Assembly (NCBI GenBank): GCA_012735495.1
Contig: JAAYHD010000026.1
Coordinates: 27,180 to 91,179, forward strand
Length of the DNA stretch: 64,000 nucleotides
Source: Clostridiales bacterium
Lineage (GTDB): Bacteria > Bacillota > Clostridia > Lachnospirales > Lachnospiraceae
Direction of reading: 5' to 3'
The notes under the pieces are model-generated. The model worked only from the letters and a program-made list of their open reading frames with translations, did no database searches and was not told where the DNA came from. Shown here piece by piece: positions 8,724 through 16,853 of the stretch; the first letter of the stretch is position 1; each line of letters begins with the position of its first letter. A program made the position numbers and the translations under genes.

Positions 8724-10175
8724 TTAAATGCCGTTGAAGTAGCTGTTTAACAGGTTTGTCTTAAGGTCATAAAGCTTCTGGGACAGGTCCACATAAACAT
8801 TATGAGGATTTGTGAGCCTTCTGCATTCATCCCAGAGGGTGTTCTGCTCCCTGGCGCAGTACTCGCGGATTTCCATGACAGAAGGAGAAGTATACACGCA
8901 TTCACCCTTTAGGAATACCGGGACCAAAAGCTCCCTTAAGACGTAGGTATTAGGCTTAAGGTATGTTTTCTTCCAGGTAGCCAGCGGATCGAACAGCAGC
9001 AGCGGCTTGTCCGATGTGAAAGTTTCATCCGCCAGGGTTATCAGGTCGGCCTTGATCTTGCCGCTTTCCTTTTCATATACCCTGTATATCTTTTTATTGC
9101 CCGGGTTGGTAACCTTCCATTGGTTGTCGGACAGCTTCATGCGAGGTTGGAATACTCCGTCCTTTTGGATCGCGGACAGTTTATAAACACCGCCGAAGGA
9201 AGGACAGTCAAGTGAGGTTATAAGCCTTGTGCCCACACCCCAGGAATCTATTTTTGCCTCCTGTGTTATCAGGGATGAGATTATATATTCATCCAAATCG
9301 CCGGAAGCGGTTATGGTCGCCTCCGTAAAGCCTGCTTCGTCCAGCATCTTTCTTGCCATTTTCGACAGGTATGCCAAGTCGCCGCTGTCTAGGCGGATAC
9401 CGTACTTCTTAGGCATCCTGCCGCTTTCGCGAAGCTCCGTAAACACCTTTATCGCATTGGGAAGACCGCTGCGCAGGGTATCATAGGTGTCAACAAGGAG
9501 GGTGGTATTATTGGGATAAAGCTCGGCATACTTGCGGAACGCGGTCAGCTCGTCATCAAAGCTCATAATCCAGCTATGAGCGTGAGTTCCGAGGGCGGGC
9601 ATATCGTACAGCTTGGCTGACAGCACGTTGCTTGTGCCGATACAGCCGCCAATAACCGCAGCCCTGGCACCCAGGGTTCCGGCATCCGGTCCCTGTGCCC
9701 TTCTTAAGCCGAATTCCATGACGGGAGCGCCGCCGGCGGCATAGACCACGCGGGATGCCTTGGTGGCAATAAGGCTCTGGTGGTTGACGAAATTCAGAAT
9801 CGCTGTTTCAACCAGTTGGGCCTCCATAATGGGGGCAATGACTTTTATTAAGGGTTCCATCGGAAATACGACCGTTCCCTCGGGAATGGCATAGATATCC
9901 CCGGTAAAGCGGAAGTCTTTCAGATATGAAAGGAAACCTTCATCAAATATCTTCAACGAGCGCAGATACTCGATATCGTCCTCTTTAAATCTTAGGTTTT
10001 TAATATAATCGATTACCTGTTCCAGGCCGGCACAAATGGCATAGCCGCTGCCGCAGGGGTTGTCCCTGTAAAACATGTCGAATATAACGACATCATTGTT
10101 TTTATTTTTATAATAGCCCTGCATCATGGTCAGCTCATAAAAGTCCGTCAGCAAAGTTAAGTTTTGAACGCTCAT
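8724..10175 (-). CDS. pncB: Nicotinate phosphoribosyltransferase
   Basis: A 483-residue cytoplasmic enzyme that makes nicotinate mononucleotide from nicotinate and PRPP for NAD salvage. Family hallmarks are NLTLLTDFYELTMMQGYY at the N-terminus, the FGLRRAQGPD motif (about residue 152), the ALGTHAHSWIMSF block with the phosphorylated-His region, and IRLDSGDLAYLS. Length matches the bacterial class. A GGTGGAG precedes the ATG. It is monocistronic by context. Confidence 0.95.
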   Translation of the reverse strand: MSVQNLTLLTDFYELTMMQGYYKNKNNDVVIFDMFYRDNPCGSGYAICAGLEQVIDYIKNLRFKEDDIEYLRSLKIFDEGFLSYLKDFRFTGDIYAIPEGTVVFPMEPLIKVIAPIMEAQLVETAILNFVNHQSLIATKASRVVYAAGGAPVMEFGLRRAQGPDAGTLGARAAVIGGCIGTSNVLSAKLYDMPALGTHAHSWIMSFDDELTAFRKYAELYPNNTTLLVDTYDTLRSGLPNAIKVFTELRESGRMPKKYGIRLDSGDLAYLSKMARKMLDEAGFTEATITASGDLDEYIISSLITQEAKIDSWGVGTRLITSLDCPSFGGVYKLSAIQKDGVFQPRMKLSDNQWKVTNPGNKKIYRVYEKESGKIKADLITLADETFTSDKPLLLFDPLATWKKTYLKPNTYVLRELLVPVFLKGECVYTSPSVMEIREYCAREQNTLWDECRRLTNPHNVYVDLSQKLYDLKTNLLNSYFNGI

Positions 10176-10207
10176 TTACTCCACCCTCGATTCGAATTAA
10201 TTTACCG

Positions 10208-10236
10208 TGTATAAATTATTGTAACACATTGTACAA
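10208..10236 (-). promoter_or_regulatory. Promoter for pncB
   Basis: On the minus strand TTGTAC (10236-10231) and TATACA (10213-10208) are 17 bases apart, about 33 bases ahead of the start codon. The -35 lies in a TTGTAC..GTTACAA arrangement that could hold an operator. Confidence 0.4.
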
Positions 10237-10422
10237 AATAAAAAAGCCCAAGTTTATAATATTTGCTTATAAATATATAAAACAAATCATAATCTGTCAG
10301 ATATTATCGGGATTTTATAGCGGAAGTTATACTTTGAAATCAGGAATAAAAATGGTAAGATAATATGGCAAACAATAAGAATTATAAAAGCACGAAAAAA
10401 GCAAAGGAGAAAGAGACAGAAA

Positions 10423-10905
10423 ATGATAGAGTTTCGCAAAATAACCTGGGATAATTTTGACGAGTGCATTAATCTGCAGCTTACGGAGGAGCAAAGAGGT
10501 TTTCTTGCGTCTAACGTATACAGCCTGGCGCAATCGTATGTCGCCTTGCTTAATGACGAGCTGCCCCCCCCCATGACATTCGCAATATATGACGATGATG
10601 TAATGATTGGCTTTATCATGATGTATCATGATACGGCTGAAGAGAATGAATATGGTGACGAGGAAGCCTATGGCATCCTGCGTTTTATGATTGATGTGAA
10701 GTACCAGAACAAGGGGTACGGGACGAAGGCCATGGAGAAAGCCCTTGAGTATATCAGGACGTTTCCCCAGGGGGAGGCGAAGGCGGTTTACATATCATAT
10801 GCCCCGGAAAATGAAGCAGCCAGGCGGCTTTACAGGAAATTCGGCTTTATAGAGATAGGCTTTAATGAAGAAGCGCAGGAAACGGTGGCCAGGTTGGAGC
10901 TATAG
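10423..10905 (+). CDS. GNAT N-acetyltransferase, polyamine (BltD/SpeG)-like
   Basis: A 160-residue acetyltransferase. The start IEFRKITWDNFDECINLQLT resembles spermine/spermidine acetyltransferases of the BltD type. The acetyl-CoA site is NKGYGTKAMEKAL (about residues 104-116), and the C-terminal RLYRKFGFIEIGF is the usual GNAT end. An AAAGGAG lies about 14 bases upstream. The substrate assignment is only by resemblance; the fold is certain. Confidence 0.8.
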   Translation: MIEFRKITWDNFDECINLQLTEEQRGFLASNVYSLAQSYVALLNDELPPPMTFAIYDDDVMIGFIMMYHDTAEENEYGDEEAYGILRFMIDVKYQNKGYGTKAMEKALEYIRTFPQGEAKAVYISYAPENEAARRLYRKFGFIEIGFNEEAQETVARLEL

Positions 10906-10946
10906 GATTGTTTGTATCAGTAAAGTTCTCATATTATATATAAAAC

Positions 10947-10985
10947 AAAAAGTGTAAAAACACTTAATGTGTTTTTACACTTTTT
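10947..10985. terminator. Bidirectional terminator
   Basis: A perfect 17-bp inverted repeat (arms 10947-10963 and 10969-10985, loop TTAAT) with A- and T-runs at its ends. It separates the convergent acetyltransferase gene and the nine-gene minus-strand operon. Confidence 0.92.
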
Positions 10986-11050
10986 GCTTTGTCTTTTCTC
11001 TTTTTCTCATTATTATATGGTCATGCGCTTTTAAGAGCTAATATATCCAA

Positions 11051-12505
11051 TTACTTGCTTATAACAACACCGATGTTCTTGGCTCTGAAGGTTAAGCCGC
11101 CTGCTTCCGGATAAAGAGCGGGCCTGTCCTGCTTAACCAGTGATCCGTCATCTACAACGGATGCAACTTCCTTGCCGTCGATCTTAACGGTTATGGTAAC
11201 CTTTGAATTATCCTCGCTGTTCTGCAGGGTGATTTCAAAGTCATGGGGCTGTCCGTCGCCCAAAGGCCATTCGTATTTGCCGAAAGCATCATCATAACCT
11301 GAGCGGCCAAGATAGAAGGTGTTCATGTCACCCCATGAAGTAAGGGAATATCCTCTCTGCCCGTCGGTCCAGCCTTTGTCTGCAAGGGCGGAACGAAGCA
11401 GGCACAAGAACTCGGAATCCCACCAGGTTCCCTCTTCCTCGGACAGGTCGGTCTTGATGTCAGTAAGCTTAAGCGTAAACTTGAATACAGCATTCTGGAC
11501 CTCTTTATTCAGTCTTACGGCAACCTTGTCTCCGCCGGGATTCAATGTAAGTCCGTCCGCTGTCAGGGTATAAGCGTCGCCGTTGTTTTCCCAGGCGGCA
11601 GGATCACCGAAATAATCTCCAGCCTGGACCACTTCAAGCTCGGCGCCGGAGGTGCTGCCTGTGGCTGATGGAGCATATGCTTCGTCATATCCGTAAATCT
11701 TTGCGCCCAGGTATTTAACCCTAAAGTTAATACCGCCGGCATCAGGGTATAATGAAGGCCTTTCTTTCTTAACCAGTGAGCCATCATCAACTACGGATGC
11801 CAGTTCGACCCCGTCAACAACCACCTTAAGGTAAACCTTGGTGTTGTCTGCATTGTTGGTTACGGTGAATTCAACCTTGTGGGGCTGTCCGTCCGCCAAA
11901 GGCCAGCTGAATTCGCCAAAAGCATCGTCATAGCCCGAACGGCCAAGATAAAAGGTTTTCATGTCGCCCCAGGATGTGATGCAGTAACCTGCCTGAGGAT
12001 CGGATTCCCTGAAAGCCGGTCCCGGATAATTTGCCCTGACAAGCAACAGGAACTCGGAATCCCACCATGTACCTGCTTCCTTATCCAGATCCGTAGCTAT
12101 ATCCGTCAGCTGAGCTGTAAATTTTACATTTACGTTCTGGAAATCACCGGGAAGCATTACAGCGCAGAAGTCGCCGTAATAAGCATTATCAAAGATGAGC
12201 GTGTTATTCTTGATGGAGTACTCTCCTCCGTCATCTTCCCACTGGGTTGAGCCGTCAAGATAAGCTCCCAGGTCTACATCTGTTGGCTCCGCAAATTCAC
12301 CGGCATTAACATCGGTTGCTGGTTCCTGGGCCGGCTCCTGCTGATCCGGTTTCTCTTCACCGGCATCTTCAACAGGTGCGGTTGTAGGAGCCTTGGTAGG
12401 CTCGGGGGTGGTATCTTCTTTATCATCCTTGGATTTGCATGCCGTCAGGGAAAGAACCAATGTCAGGACGATTAAAGCTGATACTAATTTCTTGAAAATC
12501 TTCAT
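11051..12505 (-). CDS. Lipoprotein with two tandem copies of a lectin-like domain
   Basis: 484 residues. The lipobox is LTLVLSLTAC (cysteine about residue 23), followed by a Pro/Glu/Thr linker to about residue 70. Two copies of a domain of about 190 residues follow, at roughly 75-275 and 298-484. They share GTWWDSEFL, TSWGDMxTFYLGRSGYDDAFG, DGQPH and ASVVDDGSLVK. The fold is probably a concanavalin A-like beta-sandwich (inference from length, Trp/Gly pattern and the related C-terminal region of the next gene). It is the last gene of the operon starting at 22335, after two ADP-ribosylglycohydrolase-fold enzymes, and is likely a surface carbohydrate- or glycoconjugate-binding protein. Catalytic residues are not evident. 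Confidence 0.7.
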   Translation of the reverse strand: MKIFKKLVSALIVLTLVLSLTACKSKDDKEDTTPEPTKAPTTAPVEDAGEEKPDQQEPAQEPATDVNAGEFAEPTDVDLGAYLDGSTQWEDDGGEYSIKNNTLIFDNAYYGDFCAVMLPGDFQNVNVKFTAQLTDIATDLDKEAGTWWDSEFLLLVRANYPGPAFRESDPQAGYCITSWGDMKTFYLGRSGYDDAFGEFSWPLADGQPHKVEFTVTNNADNTKVYLKVVVDGVELASVVDDGSLVKKERPSLYPDAGGINFRVKYLGAKIYGYDEAYAPSATGSTSGAELEVVQAGDYFGDPAAWENNGDAYTLTADGLTLNPGGDKVAVRLNKEVQNAVFKFTLKLTDIKTDLSEEEGTWWDSEFLCLLRSALADKGWTDGQRGYSLTSWGDMNTFYLGRSGYDDAFGKYEWPLGDGQPHDFEITLQNSEDNSKVTITVKIDGKEVASVVDDGSLVKQDRPALYPEAGGLTFRAKNIGVVISK

Positions 12506-12555
12506 AACCTTTCCTCCTTATTATTGTTTTATTGTTGTACATGGATATATGTAAA

Positions 12556-14676
12556 TTATTTTATCCTGTCGATTCCCTTGCTTTCACCGGTCCAAACGTT
12601 CATCCGGCCGGTCGAGAAGCTGCCTGCTTCCTCCTGGTAAAATCCGGTCATTCCGTATTCGAAGGTGGAGTCCTCAACGCTAAGGACCTCCTCGTCATTG
12701 ACAGCAAGGGTTAATTTGTTTCCGATTGCGCTTGCCTTAAGCTGGTAAGTGCTGCCGATACGCCAGTTGTAACCGGCTTTGGCAAGAACCCTGGTTCCGA
12801 AATTCTTAAGTGAAATAACAACCTCACCCTGTTTTCCGAAGCCGAGAAGGTATGCGCATTCGGCGCCCTTGCCCCGGACTATAAGTCCCTTGTTTTCACC
12901 GGAAAGCGGTGTAATATCGGCTTCCACAATAGTGTCCCTTGCATAGAAGTTGCCGGTATATACCTGGCATTCCTGCTCGGATGTCACCACAAGCTTTCCG
13001 TCAATTATTTCGCCCTTGCACTGGTTCAGCGAGAATGGTGTTACCTGGGCGAATTCGCACGCCTGCAGGGACATGTCTATGGAGTACCTGGCCTCGCCTG
13101 TCACAGTAAAATCGTCAAGGAATAACCGGCCAAATACTCGGTTTGCCGTTTCAGCAGGGGTGAGGATCTTAAAGCCTAATTCCGCAATCTGGTCTCCACC
13201 GGTGTCCGGTATGGTAAAGTCTATGGAATTCCATTCACCGGCTTTAAGCTCTATTTCTTCGATTTCAATAAATGTATCTCTCATGGCCGTCCGGATGTAC
13301 GGGATTACATGTACAGCCCCCTCCAGCCAGACTTCATAAAACAGCTTGAATGATGCCTTCTGGCCGCTGAATACCGTCGGGGAGAATACCGGTTTATATC
13401 TTTCGTCGTCAAAGTCAGCCCGGCGGTAGAAGGGCTTGTAATAAACCCTGCACTGATCGGCATGAAGTATGCGGTCGACGATTATCTCAAGGCTTCCCTT
13501 CCCGCTGTAGGCTTTTTCATATGAATGGCGCTTCATGAACCGGATTTCATTGGACAGCCTTATTCCATGGGTGGAACCCGGAAGCTCAAAGTCGAAGAGA
13601 ATGTCTCCGTCATTGGGCCTTTTGATTTCTTCGGGCATCTTTTCATCGGCAAGCATATAGGCAATCTGGGCAAGATCCTTTACATAAGTGGGAACATCCA
13701 TGATGTTCAGATAGCCGGATATTCCTGACGTAATAATGACGTCGTTGATCGGATCCCTGTATGCCTTTTTGATATTGTCCAGCCCGTAGAATACTCCCGC
13801 TATGCTTCCGACGCTGCCGGCATTGCAGTCGGTGTCCCAGCCGCACATTGTGGCTATTTCCACGGTCCGGTTGAAATCCTTGCCGTAGAGCAAAGCCAGT
13901 ACGCATACACCCGCGTTGGGAATTACATGGCATGCGCCGGGATATTTGTCATATCCCCAGTTGTCTATCAGATACCGCATGCAGCTTCTGAAATCGTCGG
14001 GGTTTTTCCTGTAAAAATCACGGACGGCGTTTACCACCTGTGCATATGTACAGTCTTCGGGTATCTGGCGTAATCCGGCATCAATTATTTCGTCAATGGT
14101 TTCAGCTGTAAATGCCTGGGCAATGCAGGCTGCTATGAAGCCTCCGCCGTATACGGCGTTTCCGTCGTGGGAAACATGAGCCGCCTTCATGGCATACTCG
14201 GCTGCCTTTTCGGGATTTCCGGGCCAGATGAATCCCCATGTATCAACGAATATCTGGCCGCCTATCTGCTCTGACAGGACTTTTCCGTTGGTTTCCATGC
14301 TTCCCGACAGAGGAGCAGGGATGCCCTTTTTTAGATTCAGGTAGGTGGTATGGCAGGTGCTTATGCCTTCACCGCCCCACCAGAACATGCCGATGCCGTT
14401 CCTGGCATAATTAAGCCATGCCCTGGCAACCAGCCCGGAAGACATTTCGCTTTTAACGCCGCTGTCAATAAGCCCCCTGAGGAAATATACCGGACCGTTG
14501 ATGTCGTCATCGGCGGCGAAATTCCTGTAGCGCTTTATGTATTCGGTTATATCTCCGTATACGGAAGCTATCCTGTCAAAATCCCAGGGAGCGGGCTCAA
14601 CCGGTGCGCCCAGCCTTATCCCGACATTCTTTCCGAGAAAACCGGCATAAAGCTTGTTTATATAATCCTTTACCAT
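12556..14676 (-). CDS. ADP-ribosylglycohydrolase-fold protein with C-terminal beta-sandwich region
   Basis: 706 residues. The N-terminal 335 residues form an ADP-ribosylglycohydrolase (ARH) domain: YAGFLGKNVGIRLGAPVE, FAADDDINGP (first metal-binding acidic cluster) and CGWDTDCNAGSVGSIAG (second Asp cluster). The C-terminal half (about 360-700) has two stretches resembling carbohydrate-binding beta-sandwich modules, ending TGFYQEEAGSFSTGRMNVWTG. There is no signal peptide, so it acts in the cytoplasm. The ARH fold hydrolyses N- or O-ribosyl and similar glycosidic bonds; here the operon context (ABC importer, esterase) suggests a catabolic glycosidase. GGAGGTAACC precedes the ATG. It lies 13 bases after the second ARH gene. 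Confidence 0.78.
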   Translation of the reverse strand: MVKDYINKLYAGFLGKNVGIRLGAPVEPAPWDFDRIASVYGDITEYIKRYRNFAADDDINGPVYFLRGLIDSGVKSEMSSGLVARAWLNYARNGIGMFWWGGEGISTCHTTYLNLKKGIPAPLSGSMETNGKVLSEQIGGQIFVDTWGFIWPGNPEKAAEYAMKAAHVSHDGNAVYGGGFIAACIAQAFTAETIDEIIDAGLRQIPEDCTYAQVVNAVRDFYRKNPDDFRSCMRYLIDNWGYDKYPGACHVIPNAGVCVLALLYGKDFNRTVEIATMCGWDTDCNAGSVGSIAGVFYGLDNIKKAYRDPINDVIITSGISGYLNIMDVPTYVKDLAQIAYMLADEKMPEEIKRPNDGDILFDFELPGSTHGIRLSNEIRFMKRHSYEKAYSGKGSLEIIVDRILHADQCRVYYKPFYRRADFDDERYKPVFSPTVFSGQKASFKLFYEVWLEGAVHVIPYIRTAMRDTFIEIEEIELKAGEWNSIDFTIPDTGGDQIAELGFKILTPAETANRVFGRLFLDDFTVTGEARYSIDMSLQACEFAQVTPFSLNQCKGEIIDGKLVVTSEQECQVYTGNFYARDTIVEADITPLSGENKGLIVRGKGAECAYLLGFGKQGEVVISLKNFGTRVLAKAGYNWRIGSTYQLKASAIGNKLTLAVNDEEVLSVEDSTFEYGMTGFYQEEAGSFSTGRMNVWTGESKGIDRIK

Positions 14677-14689
14677 TTGGTTACCTCCG

Positions 14690-15676
14690 TTATCTGATAA
14701 GGTCGCTCAGGCTTTCAGCGACTGTTCTGATAGTCAAATCCTTAGTAAAACGCAAACAGGTTCCGGTCGGATAATTTGTTTTTTCAATCCATGCCGCAGG
14801 GATGCATTTTGCGCCTCCCCTGGCACCAAGGATTGCTCCCACAATTGCTGAAACCGTATCCGCATCCCTGCCGGAATTTCCGCTTAGGAATATACCGTAA
14901 CGGAAGTCTCCCTTTGCCATGAGGAAATATGCAAAGGCCGATACTACGGCTTCCGCAACCGCCGCCTTGTACTGGCAGCGCAGTTCGTCATGCAGAGGCA
15001 TCCAGCACTTGAAGAAATCATAACCGCCTTGTTCCAGGATACCCAGCATTACATCGAAGTTATGTCTGAGCCATGTTCCTTCCGGTATGCATTTTAATGC
15101 TTCCTGAAGGATCTCTTCGTCGGTCGCATCCACCATGGCAGCAGCGACCGCTACAGCCACGGCCTGCGCCGCCCAGATTCCTTCACCGCAGTGACTGATT
15201 TCCGCGTCTCTCCTGGCCAGCTCCTTTGCCCGTTCGAAATCGCCGGCGCATACTATTCCGATGGGGGATATCCTCATGGCAGCGCCGTCACTGTTGGCAT
15301 ATGCGTTATACATGCCGGTATAGGGTGCATGAAGCCCTTTTTTCAGATTCTCCGCCGCTTCCTTTTCGCTGGCGCCTCCTCTCGGAAATTCATCCTGGGT
15401 TATGATATATTTCTTCCAGCCTTCTTCAAAATCCTTTGTACCGGGATTGCCTCCATGGTCAATAAGCATCTTTGCCGTAAACAAGGCGAACTCGGTGTCG
15501 TCCGTACTCCATGCTGCCCCCTTGCTTAAGTCAACCATCATGCCGTAGTCCTGGTGGTTTTCGGGCTTGCGGCATGCGTCCCCGAAGGAATCGCCTATTG
15601 CCAGCCCGGCAAGGGCGCCCAGTGCCTTGTCATCCCTAAGTTCCTTGTTATTTATCAAATCATTCCTGGTAAGCAT
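14690..15676 (-). CDS. ADP-ribosylglycohydrolase family protein
   Basis: A 328-residue single-domain ARH protein. LGALAGLAIGDSFGDACRKP starts the fold, WSTDDTEFALFTAKML is the first metal-binding motif, and GNSGRDADTVSAIVGAILGA is the second. It has the full set of acidic residues that hold two magnesium ions in active members, so it is probably catalytic. No signal peptide is present. It is co-transcribed with the longer ARH protein downstream and the esterase upstream. Two different ARH enzymes in one operon suggest sequential or isomer-specific hydrolysis of an imported glycoside-like compound; that is inference. Confidence 0.85.
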   Translation of the reverse strand: MLTRNDLINNKELRDDKALGALAGLAIGDSFGDACRKPENHQDYGMMVDLSKGAAWSTDDTEFALFTAKMLIDHGGNPGTKDFEEGWKKYIITQDEFPRGGASEKEAAENLKKGLHAPYTGMYNAYANSDGAAMRISPIGIVCAGDFERAKELARRDAEISHCGEGIWAAQAVAVAVAAAMVDATDEEILQEALKCIPEGTWLRHNFDVMLGILEQGGYDFFKCWMPLHDELRCQYKAAVAEAVVSAFAYFLMAKGDFRYGIFLSGNSGRDADTVSAIVGAILGARGGAKCIPAAWIEKTNYPTGTCLRFTKDLTIRTVAESLSDLIR

Positions 15677-15696
15677 TCATATACCTCTCTGATAGG

Positions 15697-16827
15697 TTAT
15701 TTTCTGTTCTGAAGATTCTGCGTAAAAAGCCATTCGTACAGGTCGGGCCTGGAATAAGCGGGTGTCCAGGTATCATGGGAGAGGAAAGGATAAACCGTCA
15801 GCTTGAAATATTCATGTCCCTGGCCGCACAGCTTCTCCACAATCAGGTTGACATTCTTGAAGGGTACGGTATCATCAATTGCTCCGTGGAACATCCAAAT
15901 CGGCATATCCAGGATGCCTGAAAAATCATAGCTGTTTGTTCTGCCGCATACAACTGCAATTGCAGCAAACGTATCGGGCATTGCCAGTGCCTGCTTCCAT
16001 GTGCCTCTGCCGCCCATGGATAAGCCCGTAAGGTACATCCTGTCCGGATCAATATTGTATTTTTCAAGGTTCTTTTCTATAAATGCCTTCAGCTTGGGCT
16101 CCTCGTCGTTGGTGTCGGCCCAGTGGGAATTGCCGGGACACTGGGGAGCTATCATTATGGCGTCAAGGGAGCCGGTTTCCATGATGTACTTGGGAACGCC
16201 GTAGCTTAAGAGCTCGTTCAGGTCGTCGCCCCTTTCGCCTATGCCATGAAGGAAGTAAATAACCGGCCATTTTGTTTCCTTGTCATCTGGGTCATAACCC
16301 TCGGGAAGATACAGAACATAGTTGTAATACTCGCTGTCGCCGTATAAAAGCTGGAACACTTCTTTTCCCACAGGGTTCTTGATCTGCTGTATGTCGCGGT
16401 TTCCAACCAGCATTTCCATTGAGATCTTGGAGCCCTTAAAGGTGTAAGTTATTTCGGAAAGCCTTCCCTGGACATTTTCCGTAAGCTGCTTTGCCAGTTC
16501 GTTGTACTCCGCTCCGGTCAGTATGGCTCCGGTGTCCTTGTTGGGATAGAACTTTGCAAACAAGTCATCAACTGCCGGCTCGTCCTGGCTGTCCGGTTCA
16601 TCCTGTTGGTTATCGGATGTTGGCGTTTCATCGGATGGGGATACGGTATCGGGGGTCTGATTTTCATTGGCTGTCTCATCATTCTTGCCGTTTTCATCGG
16701 TTATAACTTCCTGCTGATTTTCAGGTTCCTTTACCATATCTTCACCTTCTTTCTTGTCTGATGCTTTTTTGCCGCATCCGGTCAGGAAAATGACCAGGCA
16801 TAGCATACATATCAATATTTTTTTCAT
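15697..16827 (-). CDS. Secreted alpha/beta-hydrolase lipoprotein (esterase)
   Basis: 376 residues with a lipoprotein signal (VIFLTGC, cysteine about residue 18) and a long Glu/Asp/Asn/Pro linker to about residue 90. An alpha/beta-hydrolase domain follows: oxyanion region YFLHGIGERGDD, nucleophile elbow TGLSMGGRGTW (catalytic Ser in GLSMG), catalytic Asp region FHGAIDDTVPF and catalytic His in FLSHDTWTPAY. It resembles polyhydroxybutyrate-depolymerase/feruloyl-esterase-like enzymes that de-acylate polysaccharides at the cell surface. AAGGAG is well placed. Next to the solute-binding protein gene, it fits a role in preparing the imported substrate. Confidence 0.82.
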   Translation of the reverse strand: MKKILICMLCLVIFLTGCGKKASDKKEGEDMVKEPENQQEVITDENGKNDETANENQTPDTVSPSDETPTSDNQQDEPDSQDEPAVDDLFAKFYPNKDTGAILTGAEYNELAKQLTENVQGRLSEITYTFKGSKISMEMLVGNRDIQQIKNPVGKEVFQLLYGDSEYYNYVLYLPEGYDPDDKETKWPVIYFLHGIGERGDDLNELLSYGVPKYIMETGSLDAIMIAPQCPGNSHWADTNDEEPKLKAFIEKNLEKYNIDPDRMYLTGLSMGGRGTWKQALAMPDTFAAIAVVCGRTNSYDFSGILDMPIWMFHGAIDDTVPFKNVNLIVEKLCGQGHEYFKLTVYPFLSHDTWTPAYSRPDLYEWLFTQNLQNRK

Positions 16828-16853
16828 TTTAAGCTCCTTTCATTTTGCCGCTT

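Noticed and set aside
10365..10454. A 29-codon lysine-rich open frame overlapping the start of the acetyltransferase gene
   Set aside because: It has no clear RBS and its codons include the RBS of the next gene; could be a leader peptide but nothing supports translation.
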